From NCBI GenBank assembly GCA_022702705.1, contig CM040426.1, positions 71,011,306 through 71,075,305 of the forward strand: a DNA stretch of 64,000 bases. The letters run 5' to 3'. Shown here piece after piece: positions 34,101 to 46,589 of the stretch; position 1 is the first letter of the stretch; every line of letters starts with the position of its first letter. A program made the position numbers and the translations under genes. The DNA comes from Papilionanthe hookeriana x Papilionanthe teres (taxonomy: Eukaryota; Streptophyta; Magnoliopsida; Asparagales; Orchidaceae). The notes beneath the pieces are model-generated. The model ran no database searches. It was not told the DNA's origin and saw only the letters and a list, made by a program, of their open reading frames with translations.

Positions 34101-35239
34101 AATTAATATGTTTCTAGCACATCATTGTTCCTTATTGTTTTTTTTTCTTTTTGCTCTTTAATTATTTTAACATCGATCACATTTGTTACTTTTAACTCTT
34201 TCTGCATGTTTTGGTGACGTCGGTGCCTAGCCTAAGGGCAATTTCGCCTTTTATGCGCCTAAGGACAATTTAATTGTTTATTATTATTGTTGTTGTTGGG
34301 TATAGATAAGCTCATTATGTTTAGGGTATGGGAGAGATTTTCTACCTATTTAATTGTAGGAATTGGGAGAGTTCGTCTATATTTCGAATTGTAGGTGCTT
34401 ATCTTTATGTATTTGTGTGAGTTATTGGTGTTTTATTGCTTTGATTTGATGTTTGAAAAATAAAATTTATGTATTCCTAAATTTTTGTGGAAAACGTTCT
34501 ATTTTTGACAACGTATCATGTCATTTTTTTTTTCTCTCTATCAAATGGTGAGGGAGAAGGGTGAGAGGAGAGGAATATTTGGAGGGGTTGGGGGTCTGAT
34601 TTATACATCATGTCATTTGGTGATATTGATTTACTAGAGGCAAGACAATTTCTTTTGCCTTGAACTTTTAGTAAATTTTGCATAGAACATTATTTTTTGC
34701 ACTATCCTTTCATGTGATTATTTTTCTATGTTTTATCTGATTTCATCAATTATTTACAATTTAATTTATATTATATAACTATTCGTGTAAATCTACATAG
34801 CCATACATGCATGACTAGATTTGGTATGACTTTAATATTTCATGCTTTCTACTCTATTCAAATCATTCATGATGAAATACACGTGAGTTATGTGAGTGTT
34901 GTTCATCATGCAAGATGATCTATTATATATATTACAAAATTCAACGTGCATTCCCACGATTGTTGTGACACCTATGGTGATGTTTTCTATAGTGTCTGCA
35001 CACTTTTTCATTTTACTTGAGTTCTTACAGGCATACATGATCATGATGTACATTATTTTATAATGTCGTGCATATTCTGGTTTTACTAGTTTACTATTTA
35101 CCACTATAAAAGTAAGTATGAAATTAGCTATTATCTGCATATTCTCTCTTACATTTAGTTTTGGAATCTAAAATTTTACTTGTTATTTTTATGATATATT
35201 TTGTTATATTCTTTTCTTTATTAATGTTTTTGGTTATTT

Positions 35240-35770
35240 ATTAATAAGGCATGCATTTTTTTTGCTATTCACAGTTTTTTACTTAGTTGGCTATCACTTT
35301 ATATGTTGTCACTATATTAATAATATACATATCTTGCATTCACCAAGTTGTTGTTCGTGTTATCATGAACTATTTTATCATTCAATATTGCGTTATTTGT
35401 GGCATGTTACATATGCGTATCGTTTTACATAAAACTGCTTGTGATGCACAATATACCTAACATGGTATTCTTTACTTGCTTTTATGTCATACCATTAAGA
35501 TGATTGAATGGTTGCGTGGTGATTTTTTTTGTATGATGTGAAATGTCAAGATTCCTTGATTAATATACGTATAATATAACAATGTGCATACCCTAGAATG
35601 AAATGACAAGTAATCTTTTTCTTTGGATGACTTTGATATACCAGGCTCCTTTTTTTCTATTATTTGTTTGTGTTTTTGGCTATATATTAATAAGACATAC
35701 ATTTTTTTGCTATTCACAATTTTTTATTTAGTTAGCCATCAATGTATATGTTGTCAATATATTAATATTT
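35240..35770 (+). repeat. Direct repeat pair, ~100 bp, 445 bp apart
   Basis: Both copies contain ATTAATAAGNCATNCATTTT, TTTGCTATTCACA, TTAGTTNGCNATCA and ATGTTGTCANTATATTAATA in the same order. About 85% alike by eye. Possibly the ends of a degraded insertion. Confidence 0.6.
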
Positions 35771-35954
35771 TATATATGTGTGTGGGTGTATGTGATATGC
35801 TTACATGATCCTTAAGGTATTAACATCAAACTAAACTTCCAATCCTAATTAAATAGTCATATAAATATTAGCAGGCATGCAAAATCTTATTTTGTGATGT
35901 ATGATGCTACATTCAACAATGTATTATTTTTATCTTGCAATGATCTAATTAACA

Positions 35955-35967
35955 CGCGCGCGCGCGC
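35955..35967. repeat. CG dinucleotide run
   Basis: CGCGCGCGCGCGC within ACACGCG..GTTGAC. It is notable only because the surroundings are strongly AT-rich. Confidence 0.8.
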
Positions 35968-38361
35968 GTTGACATTTTGATTTTTGACATGAATACCATG
36001 TATGTTGTTTCCTTTCACTTGTATTAGACTTTTCGGTAGGTTTAACGTGACATGACGAGCTTAGTCTTTTTGTTATGCTGGTTTTAGAAAAGTGGAATGT
36101 ATCGGGTTTATACTCATTGTATTATATTTATGTATTGTTGATTTCAAAAAAGAAAAAGGTAAATATAAAGCTATAGATATTATTCCTATGCTGATATTGC
36201 ATGTGATATGATGATTTCTATATGTGGATATTTGCTTATGCTGATAAGGCATGAGTTACAAATGTAAACTTATTGTTAATAGACTTTATCTTATGAGAGA
36301 AGTAATCTTTTTGGATCATGATGAAAGTTATAAAGATGTTTAATCTCATATTTTATGTGCAACTCTGAATGATGATTTGTCATAATTTTTGGTGCTTTGT
36401 TGGACTTTTTACAAGATAAGAATCTATAAAATTGGAGTGAATTAAATTCAATCTGTGTAATTATGCATGTGAAACTATTCATGAAGGAAGATATACTTCT
36501 TGGCAATTATATAAGCAACTCATTGATGTAATGCAATTCCATTTTGCTTGAGATGTTTGTGTGAATGTCACTCGGAGAAACCACAATCCAATGTATTTGG
36601 TATGATCGCACATCATTGATTTATTAATTATAGCTTATATGTTGGCTATTGTCATTGCCTAAAGCCTATTATAAAACCATACTCAAGTTTGTTATTGTGT
36701 TGGCATTGTCTTCTTTAGGCCTAGCTATTGGTGCTTTCTTGATGCTAATTGGCATTTGCGAAGTTTAGGTCTACTATTCTCGATCTTTTATTATCCCAAT
36801 TTTTAAACTTATCATTATTCTCTTCATCTTCTATTATCACAAAGTCAGATAAGCACCATCCAAGTAGAACTCCCAACAAGGTTCATCTTATTCTTTCATA
36901 TTCAAAATTTGTACGTCAGGTAGGTCTTCATGTAGATGTGTGTCAACAGACAATGGATGTGCTGTTAAGAAATCAATCAAAGTCTGACCTTTGATAGCAC
37001 ACAAGGGAACAAATATTATATCAAAGTACAATAAGATCATTGATTATCTAGCTAATCTTCGTGTAGAGTTGAACGTGTCATCAAATATTATAAAGGATTA
37101 AAACTATAAATAAGACCAATTTTGTGAGAGTGTATGTAGTGTAGTGTCTTATTTTTTAAACTGCGAAAATCAATATAACATCTAAAATTTATTTATTTAT
37201 AAAATTAGTATTTTTGCTATTTTCTTAAACTATTTAATTTGTGTATTATGGGCACCATGGTGAAACAATTGGAAATTTGATAAAAAAAAAGAAGAGATAA
37301 GAAGTATAATTGAATCCCTCTTAATACAGCTGAAATTAGAAGTTTGCACCTAAAGCATGACTTGAAATCCAAATTCATTTTGGAGTATTTTAAGGTTAAT
37401 CAACATTGGTCAGGTGGCCATATGACTGCGACAAACTCAATGGTTTGATTCAACCTGCCAGTTTTGTTGGTTAACTCAATCAATTAGTTTAGCGAATCAA
37501 TTCGGTCGGTAAACATGATAGACCAATTTCGTAGATAAGCTCGGCTCGTTTGTATTACCTATAGGTTCAACCAAGAAATTCGGTGAGCTAATTCAGCCAA
37601 TTAATTCACAAATCAGTTTAATGGATCAATCTAGTCTTTAGACTATGCGCCTAATTATTTTAAATCTACTGTGACCATTGTATTTATTATTACTTGTATA
37701 GCAACTTATATAATGTATACTAGTCTTCTCCAAATCTATGAATAGGAATTAGGACAATAAATGAACCATTTCACGTGATGAACAACTCAAACTCGATTTC
37801 ATTAGAACTTGTTTGTGTTCGTTCAAATTAGTAAATAAATAAATTTGAACAATTTTTAAAAGCTCAAAGTTTAAATGAACTAGACATAAATATAGTCGAA
37901 CATGTGCAATTATATTCATAAATAAACTCGTTTGTTGTTCGATAAGTACTCATAAATATCTAATGATAGTTCGTATATTATATGATATATTATTTAAATA
38001 AAATAAATTTAATCAGCATTTATTTAATCATAGATATAGATATAATATTAATATATCATCATATCAATAATATTTTTGATTAATTATTAATTATATATTT
38101 ATTTTATTGAAATTTTTGAGTTAGATGTGAAAATAAATAAGTCTTACCTAATATGTATGAAATGCCCCAACTTTAAACTCCCATAAACCTCATTTTAGCT
38201 CTAACCTCTCACAATTTCGTGTCTCCCAGTTTCGCTTGGAACATATGAAACCTCGGTTGCTAGAAAGCCGAGCACGCAGTGACAGCTAGAAAGCTCAGGC
38301 CAAATTTTTTTTTTTTTTTAAATTTGTAATGCCTAATACAAAATTATTGAACAAACAGACC

Positions 38362-38712
38362 CTAAACCATGGAAAACTCTTCCTGATCCCGTTCCAAACC
38401 GCGTCGGCGTTTGCTGGATTTCTTGATACAGTCGGCGACGGTGAGGACAGCGACAGCAAGAGCGACGCCGAGGACGTCGGCGGCGGCGTCACGGACTGAT
38501 CCGCCTGCAGATTTCCACAGGCCGATCTCGTCGCCGGCTTCCTTGGCGGCGCCGGCGGCGATGGCTGTGATGGAGCCCAGCGCAACGCTCCGCCGGCGGA
38601 TGAAGGGGCGGTGGCTCCGGCTGGCGAGGGTGGCGACGAGGACGCTGATGAAGAAGCAGGCCAATACATGTTCGAATTTGTCGAAGGCGAGCCACGGGTC
38701 CCGTTCCTCCAT
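38362..38712 (-). CDS. Plant DUF2279 (YfiM-like) small membrane protein
   Basis: A single-exon frame of 116 aa, ATG at 38712, start MEERDPWLAFDKFEHVLACF. It resembles plant proteins of the DUF2279/YfiM group, whose function is not established. Visible features: a hydrophobic segment about residues 14-31 (VLACFFISVLVATLA), a basic RRRSVALGS turn, an Ala/Gly-rich stretch with AAGAAKEAGDEIG (about residues 55-67), a second hydrophobic stretch DVLGVALAVAVLTVADCI (about residues 80-97), and a basic tail KKSSKRRRGLERDQEEF. A longer reading upstream begins at TTG and is not supported. The high GC content of the coding part contrasts with its AT-rich flanks, as is common for monocot genes. The opposite-strand frames are shadows. 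Confidence 0.75.
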   Translation of the reverse strand: MEERDPWLAFDKFEHVLACFFISVLVATLASRSHRPFIRRRSVALGSITAIAAGAAKEAGDEIGLWKSAGGSVRDAAADVLGVALAVAVLTVADCIKKSSKRRRGLERDQEEFSMV

Positions 38713-39000
38713 CGATCGGCGCTTTGGGATCAGATAGGAGGCTAGGGTTTGTTTCCGCGTATGGATCGGGTTAATGGTTGTAACGGCGGGCTGACCATCT
38801 GGTAACTGATAAGTAACGCTCAAATGTTTGAAACATTAGATGGCTTCGTTTGAAACAGTGATCTATTTATTAAATTTTTTTTTTTTAAAGATACTTTCAT
38901 CGGATGAGACGAGCTGCGATATAACAATGTGGAATTTTTTCGTTTTTAAAGTGAAGTTATAGCAAGGTTCCATTATACGGTGTGCATTCAAATTGTTAAA

Positions 39001-39059
<59 letters not shown>

Positions 39060-39589
39060 GCACCAGCACAAATCTTGAGGAGATTCACAATCCAAAAGGA
39101 AAACAACTAAGAAGGTCCACTGCGGGAGATCAAAGCACTCATTTGCTTGACCAGATGCAACCCCTGAACTGGGGCTTGAGGTCGAATGAGTGTAGAACAC
39201 TCGAACCAAGCGATAAAGGCTAATCAAGTCGAGTAGAGGCGCATATTTGTTTATTGTCGAACCTAACTCGAGGGAAGAGTTATGTATCACAAGCAGTCTC
39301 ATGGACACCCATGAGATTCCTCATCAGGGGCCAAAAGAATGGTAGCAATGTAACCCACAAACAGCCTTAAGGACCGCGTCCTCGTTGTCATTGAATGAAC
39401 TATCTATCAAATTACGGAGATTCACTCTCTGTCGATAATCTAGTCTTGTTCTGCTGACAGGAGCTTCTCGTCTAAGGTTCAATAGTCGGCAGTCAAACCA
39501 GAACAATTGATTGACGAATCTAAGTCGATCAAGCCAGTCTTAATGACTCGAAGACCATCAAAGGTCGATTGACAATCTCGATTCAGCAT
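38713..39589. other. Upstream region of the DUF2279 gene, then older repeat DNA
   Basis: The first 100-150 bp are the probable promoter/5' UTR of the DUF2279 gene. A TA run follows (39005-39057), then moderately GC-rich DNA (39060-39589) that is interrupted by the LTR element and resumes at 45689. No protein was recognised. Confidence 0.35.
39005..39057. repeat. (AT)n microsatellite
   Basis: About 26 uninterrupted AT units. Confidence 0.95.
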
Positions 39590-40445
39590 TGATGCGTGCT
39601 GGAAAATTCGCGGCGGTAGAGTAACTAATTATCGTCTTAGCGTTGTACGAGAATCCAACACACACAGATAAAAAAAATAAGCGATGAGGACTCCAAAAGT
39701 TTTTACGTGGAAAACCCGTAAAGGGAAAAACCACGGCTGCGCAGCTGTGCGAGAATCCTCTATTGATTGACGTTTACAGAAATCCCTCGTCCCACAGACG
39801 GGAAACGGTAATTATATGATGTAGATTACAATGTCGACTGACGGTATATGGATGATGGTAGTGGACGACAATCGACAGTGGTTCACGGTGATCGGCGGTG
39901 GTCGACGGCTATTGGCGGTGATTGACGGCGGTTAGCGATGATGCAAAGCTGCTTCTTCACCTCAAGTCTTCAGACTCTTTCTCTGGCTCCCTCTCATGTG
40001 AGAGTTGGGGTATTTATAGGGTTTTGGGTGCGATTAATGCAAATATTTTGATCGGACGGCTCGGAGGGCTCTCTCGATCGGACGGCGTTTAGGAGGCATT
40101 TGATCGTCTTAACGATGTCAGAATTGAGTGATCTTGGGCTCATTGGATTCGTCTTATCGAAACACTTGATTCGAGCATGGGCTTGCTAATGTCGGCATTC
40201 ATTTGAACTTCGATGTGTCAGATAATCTTCAAAAGTGGTTTAATGATTTGCTTCGGGCTGATTTGACTCGGATTGGACTAGTTTTGATATCATTGGGTCC
40301 GTTTCATCGAAGTTGATCGGTTTGACTATAAGTTTGTTGAAATCGAGATTCAGTATGACTTTTCATCAACATTTGAATATTTCGCTTCAAAAGATTGCGT
40401 CGAGATTTGTGCTTGAGATGATGAAATTTTGTTGGTGGCGTATCG
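39590..40445 (-). repeat. LTR (left copy, 3' in transcription sense)
   Basis: Starts TGATGCGTGCTGG and ends GGTGGCGTATCG, one base off the expected ATCA. Carries TATTTATAGGG at 40011-40021. Confidence 0.9.
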
Positions 40446-40903
40446 ATTGCTCTTTATTTTACGGCGTGATCATTTTTATCGTCCGAAAATATCAATATCC
40501 GAAGCATCTCTCGTGGTGTGGATATGTTAATTTATTAATACTAGTATAAAAATAATTTTTATTTCTGTTTATTCAGAGCCTAAACTCAGTTTAAAAGGCT
40601 GGTTCATTTTCTTTCATAAGAGAGATCTCATTGAATCCTATGAAAAATATGATGGAAATTAATTTTTTATGTGCCGGGCTGAAACAGTTTGGGTTGGTCT
40701 AGTTGGGCAATTAACGGGATGTAACGAGGCAGACCGTTGATTCAAATGGGCCACTGATTCGGACGGGTTGAGCGAATTCGTATCAGCGGGTTGTGAGAGT
40801 CGAATTCGAATGGAGGGAATCCAAACAGGCTCATTTGAATGGGTCGAATGGAGGGAATCCGAACAGGCTGAGTAATATGAAGCTGAAAGGTTCATATATG
40901 ATA

Positions 40904-41013
<110 letters not shown>

Positions 41014-41384
41014 ACGGGCAAGGAAGTTGAAGCTGAAGGGTTCATATATATTTATATAAACAGTTATAAATATGTTTATAACTGTTATATATAGTTATAA
41101 ATATGTTTATAACACTTATAAACAGTTATAAATATATTTATATTTATAAACAGTTATATATATTTAAATAAACAGTTATATTTAGGGATTCAAAGAGGTT
41201 TTTTAAACATTAATATACGTATATATATAAACTGCAGCAGTTTTTTTTTATTTATTTTCAATTAATTTCATATATAAATGCAGCATATGAATGATCAAAA
41301 GAAATTTTTTTTTTGTTTTAAACAAAATGAACATTAAATGACCCAATTCCTTTTTGAGCCAATAAATAGGCATAAGGAGGGGGG

Positions 41385-43195
41385 TAGAGGTGTCGCGGCG
41401 AGTTGCGGCGGAGCAGCGCGGCGGCGCGTTGCGGCGGAGCGTCGTTGCGGTGCATTGCGGCGGAGCAGCGCGGCGGCTCGTTGCGGCGGAGCATTGCGAC
41501 GGGTGTTGCGATCGAGCGTCGCGGCGTGGCGTCGCAGCGGCGTGTTGCGGTGGGGCGTTGCGACGAAACGTCGTGGCGACTCGTCGTAGTGGCACAACGT
41601 AACGACTTGTTGTGGTGGTTCATTGCGGCAGAGCGTTGCGATGAAACCTCACAACGGGGCATTGCGACGAAGCGTCGCGGTGGGTCGTCGCGACGGAGTG
41701 TTGCGGTGGTGCGTAGCCATGGTGCATCGCAGCAGAGCTTTGTGGCGGCGCGTCGTACCGACACAACGCAACAAAGTGTGGCGGTGGCGCATTGCGGCGG
41801 CATATTGCGGAGAAGCGTCGTTGTGGGGCATCAAGGTGACGCATTGCGGCGGGCCGTGTCACATTGTAACGGTGCGTCACGGTGATGCATCGTAGCAATG
41901 TGTTGCGGTGGGGCGATGCATTGCGGTAACGCGTTGTGGCGGCGCGTTGCAGTACAGAGTTTGCACGCCGAATTGTGTTGCGGTGAAGTGTTGTGGAGAG
42001 ACGTTGCTGCGAAGCGTTGCGATTGTGCGTTGGGGTGGGACGTTGTGCCGCTGCGACGCATTGCGGCGATGCGTCGCAGCAACGCGTTGTCGCAGTGCAT
42101 CGCGGTAGTGTGTTGCGGCTTAGCGTCGCGACAGAGCGTTGTGGCCACGCGATGCGTTGCGGTAGTGCATCGTGGCTAGGCATCGCGGCGACGTGTAGCT
42201 GCGAAGCATTGCAACGACGCGACGCGTCGTAGAGAAGTCATGACGGTGTGTCTTGACAAGGTGTAGCGGCGACGCGCTGCGACCGATCTTCGTGATGGCA
42301 CGTCACAGCGGCGTAATGCAGCGACATGTTGCTGTGGCACATTGCGGTGGAGTGATGCATTGCAGCGGTACGTATGCATCAGAGCGATGCGTTGCGGCGG
42401 GAAGTTACGGCGGGGCAATGCATTGCAGTGATGCGTCGGCGCATCACGGTGGCGCTTTGCGGGAGCTCATCACGGCGGCGCGTTGCGACATCAGGTCGCG
42501 ACGTAGTGGTGCGGCAGCGCATCACGGTTGGGCAACACAACGATGTGTTACGGTGGCGCGTTGCTGGAGTGCGTCGCGACGAAATGTCGCGGCGGCTCGT
42601 CGTAGCGGCACAACACAATGACGTGTTGTGGTGGTGCGTTGTGGCAGAGCGTTGCGACGAAGCCACACAACGGGAAATTGCGACGAAGCGTTGCGGTGGA
42701 GAGTTGAGGCAAAATGTTGCGGTGCAGCATCACAGAGAAGAGTTGTGGCGCTGGTTGGGACGCAGAATTGCGACAAAGTGTTGCGGTTCAACATTGCGAC
42801 AAAGTATTGCGGTGTAAAGTTTTGGCAAAGTGTTGCCGCGAAGTGTTGCACCGCAGAGTTGCGGCGCAAAGTTGCGGCAAAGTGTTGCGGTGCAGCGTCA
42901 CGCCGAAGCGTTGTGCCGAAGCGTTGCGCCGAAGCATTGAGCCGAGGCATTGTGCCAACGTTGCGCCGAAGCATTGCGCTGATGCGTTCCGCTGAAGTGT
43001 TTCACCGAAGCGTTAAGCTGAAGCATTGCGCCGAAGCGTTGTGCCAAAGCGTTGTGGTGAAGCAAGACGGTGGTGAATTGTGGTGACGCGTTGCGACGGT
43101 GCTCCGAGGCGACAAAGCGCCGAGGCGACGCATTGCGGTGGATCATCGCGGCTGGCCGTCACGGCGACGCATTGTGACGGAGCATCGCGGATCTT
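41385..43195. repeat. 1.8 kb GC-rich array of GTTGCGGCG-like units
   Basis: Imperfect units built on GCGTTGCGGCGGA, GCATCGCGACGA and similar follow one another without interruption. Stop codons are rare, so open frames appear in all six readings; these give low-complexity peptides and should not be taken as genes. Towards 42700-43070 the unit changes to AAGTGTTGCGGCGCA and AAGCGTTGCGCCG. A short form (about 300 bp) exists in the older element at 21215-21540. Confidence 0.9.
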
Positions 43196-43529
43196 GTACT
43201 TGATGTAGCGTATTACAGAGGAGATTTACGTGCTACTCTTGCACGTTCTGAATGTGATGAAGAAATGTTGTAGTTTTCTCGCCGTGCCATGAGGCAAGAA
43301 TTTTCATGCTTATGTGGTGGCGATATCTGAAGACCCCTTGATGATCATTAGATGTACTTGAATTTTAGGAAGGCAATGCCGACTCTAATTGAAGATGAAC
43401 TGATTTTTTGTAGCTCTTGTACATGTATATGTTGGTATTCATAACCTTTTTAATCATTTGATGTGACAATTATAGATAATAACAATGTATTTCTTTGTTG
43501 CTTCCACGGTTGTTGTGGCTTCGTAGTTG

Positions 43530-43960
43530 TGCAAAATTCTTCTGAGGCTCGTAGCATTCTTAGGAATTTTATACACTTGTGTCTTCTGAGGCTTGTAGCA
43601 TTCTGAGGTCCTTGATATACATGTGCCTTCTGAGGCTTGTAGCCTTCTAGGGTCTCTATGTGTACCTGAGCCGTCTGAGGCTTGTAGCCTTCTGAGGTCT
43701 TTGAGTGTACATGTGTCTTCTGAGGCTTGTAACCTTCTAAGGTCTTTGATGTACTTGTGCCTTCTGAGGCTTGTAACCTTCTGAGGTCTTTGATGTACTT
43801 GTGCCTTCTGAGATTTGTAGCATTCTGAGGTTTTTAAGTGGAGATCTTGTCAACCACTTGCTCTCATGAAGTCTTTCTAGTGAGGACCCTGTCCACTACT
43901 AGTTTCCCATCGAGACTTGCCTCTTGGGCTCGTCTTCCAAGGGCATGGTAGAAAAGAGAA
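43530..43960. repeat. ~57 bp CTTCTGAGGCTTGTAG tandem repeats
   Basis: About six to eight imperfect copies of TCTTCTGAGGCTTGTAGC, with CTTCTGAGGTCTTTGATGTA between, then a single GAGACTTGCCTCTTGGGCTC unit. Shared with 21950-22387. Confidence 0.85.
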
Positions 43961-44046
43961 TCCATTAAGGATGTAGGACCAGTTCTGAGTTGTATCACCG
44001 GAGATGCTCGACGGTAATAACCCGTAATGAACTGAGTCATATGAAA

Positions 44047-44216
44047 TCCACTGAGGATGGTTGACCCATCCTAGGTTGTTGGTGGAAGCTTTTGCTTGAC
44101 AACCGTAACCTGTTATGGAAGTGGCCGAAGGAAATCCACCAAGGATTTTTGACCTATCCGAGGCTTTTTGTCGAAGCTTTTGCTTGACGACAGTAGCCTG
44201 TAATGGAAGAGGTCGA
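44047..44216. repeat. Pair of ~87 bp tandem repeats
   Basis: AAATCCACNNAGGAT, GCTTTTGCTTGACNAC and TGGAAGNGGNCGA occur twice in the same order. Confidence 0.75.
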
Positions 44217-44795
44217 ATCGAGTCCCCTTGGGATCGATTTAGCCTAGAATGAGGTGTCAGAGATGCTCTGCTTTCTCGAGACTAGGGAGTAGATCGCAAT
44301 GGATCATATGTTTTCTTGGAAATATGGTTGCAGTCAAACTCAAGAATAGTGTTTGACAACTTGTCAGTTGTTGTTTTTTAATCTTTTACCCCCCAGCAAG
44401 GGTGTTTTCCATGTGAGCTTGTAAAAGAACACATGTATTGGGCCTTGAAGAGACCAGCTTCCCGATGTAGTTGAAGAGGAACTTCAGTAAGATGAGGAGG
44501 CATTGAGGAAGCGTTATTTGCAGTGAAGACTGCCCCCAGTCCAGGAGCGATTCTTGTAGACTTGTAATATGAATAAAATATGGGATGACATCCTCACCAC
44601 AGTCATGCCAAGGACGTTAACGTGAACGACCTGTCGAGACTGCGCTGAAGGTTGCTCCCCACATCGAAGAATGCTCCAGAGATGATCTTCAAGATGCAAA
44701 AATGATTCCTTTGTCCGTTGAATGACATACATCATTGGGAAAGGAAGCAGAGCTTGGTGTCTTAAAGTTTTAGACCATGTCAAACGGGACTTCGT

Positions 44796-44813
44796 TTCCC
44801 ACAGACGGCGCCA
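44796..44813 (-). other. Primer-binding site of the young LTR element
   Basis: Minus strand TGGCGCCGTCTGTGGGAA, three bases inside the LTR end. This is the usual Ty3/gypsy (Tat-like) primer-site type in plants and fixes the transcription sense of the element. Confidence 0.8.
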
Positions 44814-44816
44814 AAC

Positions 44817-45683
44817 TGATGCGTGCTGGAAAATTCGCGGCGGTAGAGTAACTAATTATCGTCTTAGCGTTGTACGAGAATCCAACACACACAGATAAAA
44901 AAAATAAGCGATGAGGACTCCAAAAGTTTTTACGTGGAAAACCCGTAAAGGGAAAAACCACGGGGCCTGGCCCAGTTGCGAGAATCCTCTATTGATTGAC
45001 GTTTACAGAAATCCCTCGTCCCACAGACGGGAAACGGTAATTATATGATGTAGATTACAATGTCGACTGACGGTATATGGATGATGGTAGTGGACGACAA
45101 TCGACAGTGGTTCACGGTGATCGGCGGTGGTCGACGGCTATTGGCGGTGATTGACGGCGGTTGGCGATGATGCAAAGCTGCTTCTTCACCTCAAGTCTTC
45201 AGACTCTTTCCTTTGGCTCCCCCCCTCTCATGTGAGAGTTGGGGTCTATTTATAGGGTTTTGGGTGCAATTAATGCAAACATTTTGATCGGACGGCTCAG
45301 AGGGCTCCCCTCGATCAGACGGCGTTTAAGGGGCATTTGATCGTCTTAACGATGTCGGAATTGAGTGATCTTAGGCTTGTTGGATTCGTCTTGTCGAAAC
45401 GCTCGATTCGAGCATGGGCTTGCTAATGTCGGCATTCATTTGAACTTCCAATGTGTCCGATAATCTTCTAAAAGTGGTTTAATGATTTGATTCGGGCTTG
45501 ATTTGACTCGGATTGGACTAGTTTTGATATCATTGGGTCCGTTTCATCGAGCTGGTCAGTTTGACTATAAGTTTGTTGAAATCGGAGCTCTGTATGACTT
45601 TTCATCAACATTTGAATATTTCTTGCTCAAAAGATTGCATCGAGATTTGTACCAGATGATGAAATTTTGTTGGTGGCGTATCA
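44817..45683 (-). repeat. LTR (right copy, 5' in transcription sense)
   Basis: Starts TGATGCGTGCTGG and ends GGCGTATCA. A TATA-like CTATAAATAG on the minus strand is at 45254-45245, suitable for the element's own promoter. Confidence 0.9.
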
Positions 45684-45688
45684 AGCAT

Positions 45689-46580
45689 AGTTGGACAAGC
45701 AGGTCTTACCTAATCAAGACCTACAGGTTTAAGCGAATTGAGTCAGACCGGAATCAAGCTGCATGCCCATACATGCAAAACACTTATAATATCTTGTAGC
45801 ACCCTCATTACAGTAAGGACAAACATGTAACTTCACATACTGTACCCGCTCCTTTATAAATAGGAGAATCATTTTATGAAGAAAGGCCAATAAGATTGAT
45901 TACACCACATAAAAATGTACTAAAATCGATGAAAAAATCGACGGCCTAAGTTTGCGTCGTAAAAGAATTCCATTTACCTTATTATCTGCATAATTTGCGA
46001 TGGCATTACAATAGGACATGTCCTCGCTTATAAAAAAGTAAATTTTTTCAGACGTCTTTAATTATTACCGACGTGTTAGGTCATTGGTTTTAAAACAAAT
46101 ATTAACCGACAGTCATATTGTGTCAATTATACACGAACCCCGCCATTTGGCGGGGTGCTATCCTTATGCCTCTTTATTATAAGGGATAGTTTTATTGACG
46201 ACGATTTATGTTTAGGATATTTCTTTCCAATTACAGTTTATATTCACATTATTTGCTACGACAAAATTATAGAATTGTCGTCGGTTATCAAAAACAATTT
46301 TTTTTCGGTAGTTTTTATTATTGCCGATGCAATAATATAACCATCATATAACATATACGAATATTTCAAAGATAAACGATAACATATAACCATCAACTAA
46401 TATTTGAATACAACCGACAATTTATTACATCGTTAATAATAAAAAAACTAACTAACAACAACAACGACAACAAAACTTTAATCTCATTAAATGGGTTAGG
46501 CTACATGAATCATTTTTCTCCATTGTATCTTAATCCAAATATATTATGTACTATTGAAACCCTACTTGTAACGACACAAT
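45689..46580. other. Repeat debris with CACTA-like subterminal motifs
   Basis: Bases 45689-45920 continue the DNA interrupted by the LTR element and include TTTATAAATAGG, so an older LTR is possible. From 45925 on, short GACGACG, CCGACG, GTCGTCGG and CGGTAGTTTTTATTATTGCCGA motifs in both orientations recall CACTA-type subterminal repeats. Terminal CACTA sequences were not found. A perfect hairpin, CCCCGCC-ATTT-GGCGGGG, lies at 46138-46155. Confidence 0.4.
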
Positions 46581-46589
46581 CCATCAAAG

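Larger units (their letters stand above)
34101..38270. other. Long AT-rich region without recognisable genes
   Basis: About 4 kb with many stops in all frames. It includes a 100-bp direct repeat (35240-35330 and 35680-35770), a CG run (35955-35967) and GTTCG-rich sequence at 37790-37960 that loosely resembles the hAT-type repeat at 46851. Small open frames such as 36749-36994 do not match anything I know. Confidence 0.4.

Noticed and set aside
36749..36994. Frame of 81 codons that might be a retroelement fragment
   Set aside because: It starts outside any recognisable context and no motif could be matched; too weak to call.
38713..38823. Upstream extension of the DUF2279 protein by 37 codons
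   Set aside because: It begins at TTG and reads through probable 5' UTR; the family start fits MEERDPW at 38712.
39060..39589. Possible older LTR interrupted by the young element (continuing at 45689-45920)
   Set aside because: A TATA-like motif exists at about 45853, but no LTR ends, primer site or partner copy could be found.
41318..43146. Many long open frames of 60-190 codons on both strands
   Set aside because: They are products of the GC-rich GTTGCGGCG array, which rarely forms stop codons. The peptides are low complexity and overlap in all frames.
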